The notes under the pieces were generated by a model. The model worked only from the letters and a program-made list of their open reading frames with translations, was not told the DNA's origin and made no database searches. From positions 767,967,330 through 768,031,329 of the forward strand of contig NC_081408.1 in NCBI RefSeq assembly GCF_030272615.1: DNA of 64,000 nucleotides, written 5' to 3'. Below are positions 1 through 10,594 of this stretch, piece by piece. Position numbers and translations under genes: made by a program. Source of the stretch: Cryptomeria japonica (taxonomy: Eukaryota > Streptophyta > Pinopsida > Cupressales > Cupressaceae). Each line of letters opens with the position of its first letter. Position 1 is the stretch's first letter.

Positions 1-894
1 AACAGTGAGCAAACTGTAAATGAACTAGTTGCAACCTTCTGGGAATCGGTTGTCAGTCAACCAAGTACCAATAACAGAGTTCCTAAACTGGTGAATGCTG
101 ATACTGATAAAGATGAGGATGAAGAGGAAAAGCAAGAAGAACCAGTCAAGACTATTCCTCGGTATGTCAAGCTGAATCATGATCCTAAGCAGATCATAGG
201 AGATAAGGATGCAGGAATCCTTACAAGAAGAAATATCAAAGAGAACTCATGTATGATCTCTGAATTTGAGCCTAAATCATTCAAAGAGGCACATAAAGAT
301 GAAGACTAGTTCAAGGCAATGGAAGAGGAACTTGACCAGATAGAGAAAAATGGTACATGGTCCTTGGTACCCAGACCAGAGCATAAAAATGTCATTGGTA
401 CCAAATGGGTCTTCAGAAACAAGCTGAATGAGGATGGCACAATAATTAGAAATAAAGTCAGATTGGTGTGCAAAGGATATGCTCAAGAAGAAGGAGAAGA
501 CTATGGAGAAACCTTTGCTCCTGTAGCCAGATTGGAAGGAGTTTGTATGCTTCTTGCATATGCAGCTTTTAAAGGATTCAAAGTATATCAAATGGATGTA
601 AAATTTGCATTCCTAAATGGTGTACTTGAAGAGGAGGTGTATATAGAGCAACCAGATGGGTTTTCCCTATCTGAAGACAGTGATATGGTGTGCAGGCTAC
701 ATAAAGCCTTGTATGGTCTAAAGCAGGCACCTAGACCATGGTATGAACATCTACATTCCCATCTTGTGAAGATTGGATTTGAGAGAACAAGTGAGGATAG
801 CAATATCTACTTGAAGTCTGAAGGAGATCAGATCCTGATCTGTGAGGTTTTTGTTGATGACATTATCTTTGGAGGAAATGACAAGATGTCATGA
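1..894 (+). pseudogene. Copia-A pol fragment: integrase C-terminus and reverse transcriptase (broken)
   Basis: Bases 1-309 encode the acidic, Lys/Glu-rich tail between integrase and RT. From about 319 the RT domain starts with the Copia pattern [10 protein letters not shown] then GTKWVF. The catalytic Asp pair is visible as FVDDIIF near 850-870. Other RT landmarks are [11 protein letters not shown] and [17 protein letters not shown] at 307-309 interrupts the frame where related elements read through, and the next codons stay in frame. At about 890 one base is missing relative to Copia-B, which shifts the rest into another frame. Gag and protease are not in the window. Confidence 0.88.
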
Positions 895-907
895 GTTTGC
901 TAATTAG

Positions 908-1801
908 ATGAAGAAAGAGTTTGAGATGTCACTCATAGGGGAGATTAAGTTCTTCATTGGACTGCAGATCCAACAAATGAAAGATGGAATCTTTATCACT
1001 CAGTCCAAATATGTCAAAGAGGTGTTGAAGACCTTTGGCATGGAAGATAGCAAACTGGTTGGTACACTGATGGTGATCGGTTGCAAATTGTCAAAAGAGG
1101 ATGATTCCACACTGGTTGATGAGAAGGAATACCGATCAATGATTGGTAAGTCGCATTATGTAGTGCATAGCAGACCAGATATTACACATACAATTGGCAC
1201 TACTGCAAGGTTCCAGAAAAGTCCAAGAGAATCCCACTTGGTTGCAGTCAAGCGGATTCTTAGGTATCTGAAGGGAACAGTTGACTATGAATTTTGGTAC
1301 CCATACAGCAATGATTTCATTCTGAAAGTATTCACAGATGCTGATTGCACAGGCAATGTGGATGACCGGAAAAGCACAACCAGTGGTGCATTCTTTCTCG
1401 ATGGTAGACTAGTCTCATGGATGAGTAAGAAGCAGAGTTGTATCTCTCAGTCTACAGCGGAAGCGGAGTATGTTGCAGCTTTCATGAACTGCACTCAAAC
1501 AATTTGGATGAAGCATGTTTTAAATGGCTTCAAAATTCCTGTATCTGAACCGGTAAGTATATTCTGTGATAACACAAGTGCTATCAATATTTCAAAGAAT
1601 CCGGTTTTACATTCTAGAACCAAGCATTTTGAGCTTAAGTATCATTTCTTGAGAGAAAAGGTTTAGAATAAAGAGATTGCACTGGAACATGTTTCCAGTA
1701 AGGAGCAGTTAGTAGACATATTCACCAAGCCTCTCCTAAAGGCTACATTTGTGCATTTAAGAGGTGAATTGGGGGTACTGCCCCTTCAAGAGGTGAACTA
1801 A
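908..1801 (+). pseudogene. Copia-A reverse transcriptase C-terminus and RNase H (broken)
   Basis: This continues the preceding pol fragment after a one-base deletion; a TAG at 905-907 lies just upstream. It starts [20 protein letters not shown] (the RT thumb region) and carries the Copia RNase H signatures DADCTGNVDDRKST, SQSTAEAEY and [12 protein letters not shown] at 1664-1666 stops the frame. Reading on in the same frame gives the usual Copia C-terminus (KEQLVDIFTKPL and GVLPL) to the stop at 1799-1801. There is one nonsense codon and no frameshift inside this part. Confidence 0.88.
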
Positions 1802-2030
1802 AAGTATTTGTTCCACATCAATCAGGTATTGCATAGTCAAATTTTTGTTGATTGATGTGTTGAAGGATGCTACTCCTCAGGGGGAGCATCATAATGGAAC
1901 AGGGATGCTTGTGCCTCCAATTTGGCATTGTTGTCAAAGGGGGAGAAGAAGTGAAACAGAGAAGATATCTGCAGAAATTGGGGGAGAAGATGTAAAGCGG
2001 AAAGATATCTTTGTATATTGCCATCAATGC

Positions 2031-2043
2031 CAAAGGGGGAGAT
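2031..2043 (+). promoter_or_regulatory. Polypurine tract of Copia-A
   Basis: The run CAAAGGGGGAGAT lies directly before the LTR start TGTTGGCATT. This is where plus-strand DNA synthesis is primed in LTR retrotransposons. Three further G-rich runs occur just upstream (near 1879, 1937 and 1980). Confidence 0.8.
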
Positions 2044-3560
2044 TGTTGGCATTATGTGAACCGGTATGAGGACATAATGATATGGTATGTTGTCATTGAT
2101 GTCAATATGTGATATGAAGTAAACCAGTATAAGAAGAGAGAACTAGCATATGTATGAACCAGTATATATATGCCAAAGTGAAGTGGTATATTTGTTCAAG
2201 GTGAACCGGCATGTAGTTATGGGAATCGGCACATGGAAGCATTGTATGACTACCAGTTGGTAGGTAGTTTCCACTTCAGGGTTTCTAGTTTAAGCACCTC
2301 AAGCCTGTGTGACTCAATTGGTGATCTTTTGAGTGATGAGTTAGTATGGTAATGGAGAATAGATCGTGTTGCCATGTAAGCCCTGTGCGTGTGAAGGATC
2401 TTGCATGAAGAAGATTATCCCTATCCACCTCGGGAATGTGCAAAGCTTGTAAACGATGAAAACGCGTGATGGATTAGTAGCCGCCATGAAATTGATGGTA
2501 AATGGACGATGGAGGAAGTCTTGAGATTGGATCAAGAACTGTTGCATTTAATGCAGTATGCTCAACGGTCAGGATTGAACCGTGTGAATTGCTTAACCTA
2601 ATAGCTTTAGGGTTTAGGTTTTATGTTACCGACCTGTCTATTTCCTATAAGGTCGATGTTGTGTTTCTTTCTAAGGTTGTTGGCAAAAGTTGTGTGTGTG
2701 TATCTAAGAGAAAGGATACGTGTTTCTTGTCAGACCAGAGGAGAGAAGTGATACCTGCAGAGTGTAATTGCAGAAGGTGAAGAGGAGCTTAAGAGGATCT
2801 GCATTGGCATTGAGTGCTATCATCAGATCATTGTTATACCTGTTGATCTTTAACCACTTCAATAGTTGTGAAATCCCTTAACAGGGTAGCCTTAACATGC
2901 TTTCTATAAATCCCTTAACAAAGTAACTTGAAGCTATTGAGTCAGTGAAGTCCTTTAGCTATTGAGTTCTTGAAATCCTCTAACGAGGTTTAACCCTTAA
3001 CCAGGTATTCTAGCCATCCGTTAACCAGGTGATCCCTAATAGGATCGGTTCCTAGCAGAACCTATTGTAATGTCTTTAATAGGACAAGGCTCCTAACAGA
3101 GTGGACTTCCAAAGAGTTCAAAAACAAGCTTGTGGGTATTCATCCCCACCATGGTTTTTCCCAGTTGGGTTTCCATGTGAAAAATATGTGTGTCATGTGT
3201 GATGCTTTTATCTTGTGATGCTTTGTTATTGCCTGTTAAGAATATGATGGTTTTGTGTTTTATGCCTGTCAATAAAACATTTTGAACTAGCTGTTGTGAA
3301 GATATGATGATAGATTACCTGTTCATGCATAAGGGTGAAATGATAGTGTAGTTTTGAGTTGAGTGGAAAGCTAAGTGAGTAATTGGTTTTATGATTGCTT
3401 TAGTTGTTCTGGGTTTTACGAGTTGCACTCTGTTTCAAACCGGTGTCACTGTTTGCCAGTCATTTGGAGTATTTGCTGTTAAACCAGTTTAGGACTGTAT
3501 TTTTGTCTATATTGATTCACCCCCCCCTCTCAGTACTGGTTTGGTACTACTCATTCATCA
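2044..3560 (+). repeat. 3' LTR of Copia-A
   Basis: It begins TGTTGGCATT after the polypurine tract and ends ...TCATTCATCA after a C-run (ACCCCCCCCT) that also lies near the end of the Copia-B and C LTRs. The length of about 1517 bp matches the 1.5-kb LTRs of Copia-B. It holds no gene; short ORFs inside it are not conserved. The 3' boundary is inferred from the TG...CA rule and from the primer-binding-site-like sequence that follows. Confidence 0.7.
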
Positions 3561-3580
3561 TTGAGTTATCAGAGCTATGG
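3561..3580 (+). promoter_or_regulatory. Primer-binding-site-like sequence directly after the Copia-A LTR
   Basis: TATCAGAGC at 3567-3575 matches nine bases of the Copia primer-binding site TGGTATCAGAGC (initiator Met tRNA), which is exact in elements B, C and F. A site here is expected after a 5' LTR, not a 3' LTR. Either an internal region once followed this LTR, or the element landed next to an older site. Confidence 0.45.
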
Positions 3581-3823
3581 TATTGTCGATCACCCTTGAA
3601 TAAAGAGTCTCACTAAATTGTTTTATCTGTATCAAAACCTATTGAAACACTGAGGATTTGAACACATCCTCGTAGAATATACACTTTTTGTTTAGACTAG
3701 GCAAAATGGTTATCTCTTTTATGTTGTGTTTTCATGTTATACTTTAGAAAATTATCCATTGCAGTTGAGAAAAAAATTCAAGAATCACAAAAAAACCACC
3801 AAGTCAAAACAACCAGGGTAGTG

Positions 3824-4190
3824 TAGCGCATATGAACAACATCTTAGCACTTTGAAACCATATTTTAGTGCGTGCAAGCTTCCTCATAGCGCATCAGTTC
3901 TAAACTTTAGCGCATAATCAATCCCAACATTCAACAGTTCAAACCTTAGCGCTTTCTAAAAACATCCTAACGCATTAGAGCAACAGCTTAGCATGTCAAG
4001 ATCAAACATTAGCGCATTAAGATCAACAGTTAGCGCATTCATAGGACATATTAGTGCATAGCTTTTCAAACCAAACTAAAATCAAATAGTCCAAGTTAGT
4101 GCGTCAGAAAGGCAGCTTAGCGCATTGAGATCATTCTCTAGCGCATTGAAGACATTTAGTAGCGCATTGGGTTTCTTTCTTAGTGCATAA
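3824..4190 (+). repeat. Dispersed array of a TTAGCGCATT-like motif
   Basis: About 15 copies or near-copies of TAGCGCAT (variants TAGTGCAT, TAACGCAT, TAGTGCGT) occur in 370 bases, spaced roughly 15-40 bases apart by unrelated AT-rich sequence. It lies between the LTR or primer-site region and the coding remnant that starts near 4312, in the position of a retrotransposon leader. The variants look like CpG decay. Bases 3581-3823 hold nothing recognised. Confidence 0.7.
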
Positions 4191-4311
4191 CCAAAACTAA
4201 GAAAACAGAGAGCAAAACAGAAACTTTTTTGAAAATTCTAAAAATAGTTTAGGAAGCCCTTTTTCCTCACTTGGACTCCATCAGATAGAAAATTAAAATC
4301 AGAGTATCAAG

Positions 4312-5798
4312 ATGGACCTAATGAAGAATACTTTCCACAAGAAGATGTATCCTTGCCCTAGGTACCTCCTTCATCTATGTTACAGGTTCTAGTTTCTACT
4401 TCTAAGCTCGAGCCTCCAGTGGTCACATGTATTTTCCCTTCAAGTGTTATCCATGTATCTTCCACTAGTGCTAAGGAAATCCAATTTAGACCTGCCACAT
4501 GACAATATTGAGAATTTATTTTATGATTTTCCCTCATTGTATGAAGTGCTTGTTACCATGATGGGTGATTTTGACCAATTCATGAATGAAGCGGCCCCTA
4601 TAGATCCAATGGATCATCCCTTGAAAATCCTCCCCCTGTTGTTACCATGACTTCTCCTATTGTAACCACCACCATTTGGGATTCTATTAATCCCTCTCAG
4701 GATGTGGTAGCAAGAGAGAATGATAATTTAGCTTTACCACCTTGGTTGTTTTCCAATAGAGGAAGAAACATGTAGTTTCCCCTAAAGATTTTGATTTCAG
4801 TCAACTTGATCTTGTCAAGCCCAAAACCACCACGAAGGCTAAAACTCTATCAAGGGTTAAGGTCGAAAAGGATAAGAATAAGTATGTTGATGTTTTTGTC
4901 CCTCCTCCAGATGTAGTTATTGATCAAGTTCAGGATACAGACTATGTCTTTCAAAGAGTTGAGTTGGTAAAGTAAACTCGTGATTCTGCTTCAGGTGATG
5001 TAATATCAGCTTTGGAGGCTCTTGTTGCAAGGAATGACAAAGATAATGTCAAGAATGATCAACTCAAGGAAGCAATTGAACAACTCACATCAATTCTTGT
5101 CAAAGTAACTAAGTCTCCAAAGGCAGTTGAACCAATAAATTCATCCTTGAATGAATATTGTCAAAAGGGTTGAGCAAGCAACATCACGAAGTAGAGTTGT
5201 AGGAGAATGGATGGATCAGATATTGAGTCAAGGAACACAAATCATAAGTTCATCTTGCACAATTTTCAACAACCTTGATTCACTAAAGACAGAGGTAAAT
5301 AGAACCATAGAGGCATTCTCCCAGGAGCTTGAAACACAAGAAAGGATTTTGAAGCTTGGTTGAAATTTGAAGATTATGATCCTGATGACCTCATCCAAAA
5401 TGGTGGCATTCCTTCATGGTGCATGTACATTGAGAAATGAGAAGCTTTGGATCACCAGATGAATATTCTTGAGGGCCTAGTTAAGGATATGAAGAAGGTC
5501 CTAAAAGAATGTGTGGATAAGAACAAAGAGATTGTATCAAAAATCTCTGAGATTCCATTTGCATTTTCTTGATGAAAATAAGAAGGTACTTGAAGCAGAT
5601 ATAATAATCAAAGTATTGATCTTGCTCATAACTATTGAGGTTGATAGAGAGGATTTCTCTTTATCCTCAATTGATAAATTGGTTGATCTCCAGTTTGTTT
5701 TGGATATTCTAGGTACTATTTTGAAGAAGCACAAAAATTCTTGCACGGATTTGGAATATTCCATCACCAGGGTCAAAGTCATCACTGACAATACCTAG
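4312..5798 (+). pseudogene. Broken coding sequence of remnant G, unknown function
   Basis: Plus-strand open stretches in changing frames look like a degraded protein gene: an acidic N-terminal part (near 4444-4650, with DFPSLYEVLVTMMGDFDQF), a Lys-rich stretch near 4790-4970, and heptad-like helical segments (near 5000-5150 and 5455-5790). I recognise no zinc knuckle, protease, RT or integrase. After Copia-B and one TSD copy are removed, the frame runs on at 13512 for about 22 codons to a stop near 13580, so Copia-B sits inside this coding sequence. It may be the gag-like ORF of a non-autonomous LTR element. The start at 4312 is a guess. Confidence 0.45.
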
Positions 5799-5799
5799 G

Positions 5800-7321
5800 T
5801 GATAGTTCTAATACTAAATGTTTAGTACAGATGCCAAACTAACAAGATGAGAGGGGGGGTGAATCATACAAACTTAATCTTCCATTAAAACATCATATTC
5901 AACCTCGGTAACCTATACATCAGTAATATAACCAAAACTGCTAAACATGTAAACTCAAAAGCATATAAACATCATAACACTCATAACACCAAATTTAACA
6001 TGGAAACCCAAATAGGGAAAAACCAAAGTGGGATTTTGGACCCACTAAGAAATATACTCTTCTAGAGTATGCTCTGTTAAAAGCAAATCCTATTAAAGAT
6101 TACAAAACACATTGCTAGATGTGACCCGGTTAAGGGATTTCCCTTAGATCTGTTAGGATCTTCACTTTGTTAGAAGTGACCTTATCAAAGGATTTCAAAC
6201 ACAATCAGAATGTCACCTTGCTAGAGGATTTACAAATAAGACTGTTAAGTCCACTCGATTAAGAGATTTTTTGTTACTTCACAAAATAACAATAATAAAA
6301 ATCTATCTGCAACTTCACATCTAAAATGCTGAAGCAGATTCTTATTTGCTCAATACATACTATTCATAGGACTTATCTTGTCCCTCTGTTGGGCTCTATA
6401 CTATGTTTCTCAAACAGGTCTTCAAGCTTCTATGCTCGGTAATCACTATGTAGCAACCATGTGCTTACATTTGCCTGCATACATTGTTTATCAACAGTTC
6501 CTTATTTATAAACAATTTGTCAATCGCTCAATCTCCTTGATCACATTTCCCATGATCAATCATAGCCCTCAGATCTTCAAACTTGACTAGGTTAAATGTA
6601 TCCTTCGATCTGAAAATGTTTTACCCCACCTTGGAACTTGCATACATTTCTTGGAACTTGTGCTAGGGTATTGCGGTTCAATCTAAGTGGTGGATCTTCT
6701 TGCCGATTTTCCTTTGCCATAGATTCTTAAACAAACTTGATTCACGACTTATCAATCATTTAATCAACTCCGGCTCATCAGCTTCCTTCATTAAATAATG
6801 CTTTTATTCATTCAATGCATTCTATTATTACTCAGTTGCAACTCAGTAAATACTAAACTTCACTTGGTAGACATTCCGCCTTCATTAACCGATAGCGATA
6901 ACCTCAGGGTTTACCGACTAGGTTCCTTAGGGTTTACCGACTAGGTTTTTTGCTCGGTAACATAGAATAGTATTAACCTTACAATCAGTAACATATGTAA
7001 GATATCGAAACAATCTAAAACATCATGATCTCATCATTGTCTAACTCGGTAATAGTTGCCCATTGAATAACTTATTTCTCCCCTTATTAATCATATTCTT
7101 TCTATGTCTTTTACCAACTTCTTTATACTCATCAAAACATACTTCTTAAGATATGGCAACATCATACTGAATCAGAAAATCAATTTCTTGACATCAATGA
7201 CAAAATAATGATATTAAGACAGTAAATATCCTTAATCAGTTATATCCATAATCATCAACAACCTTCTCAATATTCTTATTGAAATGCCAACAATCTCTCA
7301 TTGTCTGTTATAATGCCAACA
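5800..7321 (-). repeat. Copia-B 3' LTR (lower copy)
   Basis: It starts TGATAGTTCT and ends AATGCCAACA on the plus strand, so it reads TGTTGGCATT...CTATCA on its own strand. On the minus strand TATAAATAAGG near 6500-6515 is a plausible TATA box. It holds two copies of a ~22-bp unit containing AGGGTTTACCGACTAGG (6905-6950). Length 1522 bp against 1548 bp for the partner, because the partner has a third unit. Confidence 0.93.
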
Positions 7322-7336
7322 ATCTCCCCCTTTGGC
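7322..7336 (-). promoter_or_regulatory. Copia-B polypurine tract
   Basis: On the minus strand GCCAAAGGGGGAGAT abuts the LTR start TGTTGGCATT. Two more G-rich runs follow (near 7443-7472). The 7337-7709 stretch between here and the end of pol is otherwise empty 3' sequence. Confidence 0.8.
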
Positions 7337-7709
7337 ATTGATGGCAAAACCAATTGATTTGACCTAATTGATTCGGATTCAGATTGCTGTGAAATGCTGA
7401 AATGCTCTCCCTATTATCAGATTTGTCCCCCATACATTAGTCTTCTCCCCCTATATTAGTCTTCTCCCCCTTTGACAACAATGCCAAAAAAAAAGTAAAG
7501 AACTAAACATGATTTTTTTTCGCTGAGAAGTGAATTCCTTGCTGATATGTATCTACTCAGTCTCGATCAGAGCATTTTGTCTTCAATTCTTGTTCCTTGT
7601 TATTGTTTCCTGTACACCTTTAGAAGATATCCTAAAGTGTGTAAATCAGCATCAACTCCTGAAAAGATATTCTGTAGAGTCATTGAATTGATGCTTTCAC
7701 TGAACTCGG

Positions 7710-9140
7710 TCAGTGAATGGAAGATAGGGGTAGGACCCCTAACTTGCTTTTGAGATACTCAAAAGTGTCCCTTGGCAGTGGCTTGGTGAAGATGTCTGCA
7801 ATTTGTTCCTTTGTGCTAACATACTCTAACACCACTTTCTTCTCTTGAACTTCTTCTCTAAGATAATGATATTTGATAGAGATGTGCTTTGTCTTAGAGT
7901 GCATAACAAGATTCTTTGAAATGTTAATGGCACTAGTATTATCACAGAATATAGTTACTGGCTCAGTAACTTGTTCATTTATGTCTTCCAACAGTTGTTT
8001 GATCCATGCTATATTAGTGCAATTCAATGCTGCAACAACATATTCAGCTTCTGTTGTTGACTGTGAAACACATCCTTGTTTCTTGCTAAGCCAACTCACT
8101 AGTCTTTCTCCCAAAAAGAAAGCTCCACCACTTGTGCTTTTCCTGTCATCAATGTTGCCTACCGAATCAGCATCAGTGTAAACTTTTAAATCAAAATCAT
8201 TTCCTTTCTGATATACTAAGCCATAATCTTCAGTGCCTTTCAAGTATCTGAAAATTCTCTTGATTGTTGTCATGTGTGTTTCCTTGGGATCTGCAGAAAA
8301 TCTTGCAACTATACCTACTGCATGTGCTATATCTGGTCTGCTATGAATAACATATTGTAGTTTTCCAATCATAGATCGGTAGAGTGTCTCATCAACAGAT
8401 GCAGATTCATCATTCTTTGATAGTTTACAATTGGTAGTCATAGGAGTACTTACTGGTTTTGAATCCTCCATTCCAAATTTCTTCAAGATTTCCTTTATGT
8501 ATTTGGATTGGGTAATGAAGATCCCATCTTTCATTTGCAGTATCTGTAAACCTATAAAATACTTTATCTCACCGATTAGTGACATCTCAAATTCTTTTCT
8601 CATTTCATTTCTAAAGTTCTTGCATAGAGAGTCATTTCCACAAAATATAATGTCATCAACAAATATGGCTGAGATCAGTATTCCATTCTCATCATTCTTC
8701 ATGTACATGTTACTGTTTTCACTTGTTCTTATAAAACCAATTTTGATCAAATAAGAGTGCAATCTCTCATACCATGCTCTAGGTGCTTGTTTCAAACCAT
8801 ATAAAGCTTTGTTCAATTTACATACCTGATCTTTATTCTTATCTTCAACAAATCCTTTTGGTTGTTCAATAAAAACTTCTTCTTCTAGTATACCATTCAG
8901 AAATGCAGATTTGACATCCATTTGATATATCTTGAAATTCTTGTAAGCACCATATGCCAACAATGTTCTTACTCCTTCAAGTCTTGCCACAGGTGCAAAA
9001 TTTTCACCATAATCAATTCCTTCTTCTTGAGCATACCTTTTGCAAACTAGTCTTGCTTTATTTCTAATGACCTCACCTTTTTCATTGAGCTTGTTTCTGA
9101 AAATCCACTTTGTACCGATTACATTTTTGTCCTTCGGTCT
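7710..9140 (-). pseudogene. Copia-B reverse transcriptase and RNase H
   Basis: One open frame of about 475 codons with the N-terminal RT part ([21 protein letters not shown]), the catalytic [19 protein letters not shown], the thumb ([15 protein letters not shown]), and the RNase H motifs [22 protein letters not shown] and FCDNTSAI. It ends with the normal Copia tail [13 protein letters not shown] at 9141-9143 separates it from integrase in the same frame; otherwise this half is intact. It is the best preserved RT in the window and closely resembles Copia-A. Confidence 0.93.
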
Positions 9141-10594
9141 TCAGAACAGTGTCCATGTGTCATTCTTCTTGATTTGATCAATCTCTTCTGTCATAGCATT
9201 TATCCAATCTTTACTGTTAAATGCTTCTTTCACTATTCTCAGTTCAAATTCAGATATCAGACATGTGTTCTGTCTTAGTTTGTTCCTTGTCATCACTGGA
9301 TCATCCTTATCTCCTATAATCTGACTTGATGCATGATGTCTTTTGACATATTTGGCTAATACAGGCTCGGTAGGCTCTGTATGATCTTCTTCATCACTTG
9401 GTAACTGGATATTCTTTTCATTTCCTTCAGCAGTCTGCTCGGTAAGACTTCTCGATTGAACATAGACAAATTCATCATAATCTTCTAGTTCCTTGGAATT
9501 TCCTTCATCATTTCTTTCTGCAAATTCATCAATTTTCACATTTGCACTTTCTACTATTTTGTTAGATGATTTGACCAGACATTTAAATGCTTTGCTTCTA
9601 GAAGAATAACCTAGAAATGTTCCTTCTTCACTTTTCTGATCAAACTTGCCATTTCTATCATCTTTGTGAACATAGCATCTACTTCCAAAGATTTTAAAAT
9701 AACTTACATTAGGTTTCTTGTCATACCAGATTTCATATGGTGTCTTCAAAGTACCTTTCTTTAGTTGTACTCGGTTCAGGGTGTAAACTGTTGTGTGTAT
9801 TGCTTCTCTCCAAAATGTTTGTGACACTTTCTTTTCAATCATCAGGGTTCTGGCACAATCCACAATAGATCTGTTTCTTCTCTCACAATTCCATTTTGTT
9901 GTGGAGTTCTCGGTGTAGATACTTGTCTTTTAATACCATGAGCATTGCAGTATAAATTAAACACATCAGATGTGAACTCACCTCCTCTATCTGATCTAAG
10001 ACATTTTAGTTATATTCCTATTTCATTTTCAACTCTTGCCTTGTACCATTTAAACATTTGAAAAGCTTCTAATTTTTCTTTTAAAAACATTACTGACATC
10101 ATCCTTGAGTAATCATCCACAAATAATATGAAATATTTATCACCATAATAACTCTGAACTTTCATAGGACCACAAAGATTAGTGTGCACAAGATCTGAAA
10201 TTCCTTTAGAAGTGTAGGACTTACTTGTACAACTTGATCTTGTCATTTTTCCCATCTGTCATCCTCGGCATATAGCATTCTCAGGTTTCTCAAGACTCGG
10301 TAGACCTCTTACTCGGTGCTTTTTACTTATTTTGATCAGATTATCAAAATTTACATGACAAAACCTTTCATGCCATAACCAGGTATCATCTATCTTTGCA
10401 TATAAACACTTATTCCAAGTTGAGTTAAGGTGAAATGTGTTACCTTTTGTTTGTGTCCCAGTAGCAGCTAACTTTCCATGCTTGTCATGAACTTTGACAA
10501 TTCCATTCTGAAATTCTATTCGGTAACCTGTGTTGTTTAGCTATGCTACACTCAACAAATTGTATTTCAAACCTTCAACCCAATAAACATCATT
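9141..10594 (-). pseudogene. Copia-B integrase region (broken)
   Basis: After gag-protease the minus strand encodes the GAG-pre-integrase zinc region (WHERFCHVNFDNL, near 10330-10380), the integrase core (10010-10255, with LVHTNLCGPM and FILFVDDYSRM), the segment with SDRGGEF and TPQQNGI, and the C-terminal region (9141-9863, with FWREA, PYEIWY and KCLVKSSNKIV). Stops occur at the gag junction (TGA at 10595-10597), near 10543, near 10260 and at 10010-10012, and a one-base loss lies near 9885. Catalytic positions remain readable as D, D, and the PQQNGI region just before the frameshift. Confidence 0.85.

Larger units (their letters stand above)
1..3560 (+). mobile_element. Copia-A: 3' part of a Ty1/Copia LTR retrotransposon
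   Basis: The pol frame is open from base 1 and gives, in order, the end of integrase, reverse transcriptase and RNase H, which is the Ty1/Copia order. A polypurine tract and an LTR starting TGTTGGCATT follow. The 5' LTR, gag and most of integrase lie outside the window, so no target-site duplication can be tested. The protein and LTR are related to Copia-B at 5800-13506. The coding sequence has several nonsense codons and a one-base deletion, so this copy makes no working polyprotein. Confidence 0.9.
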
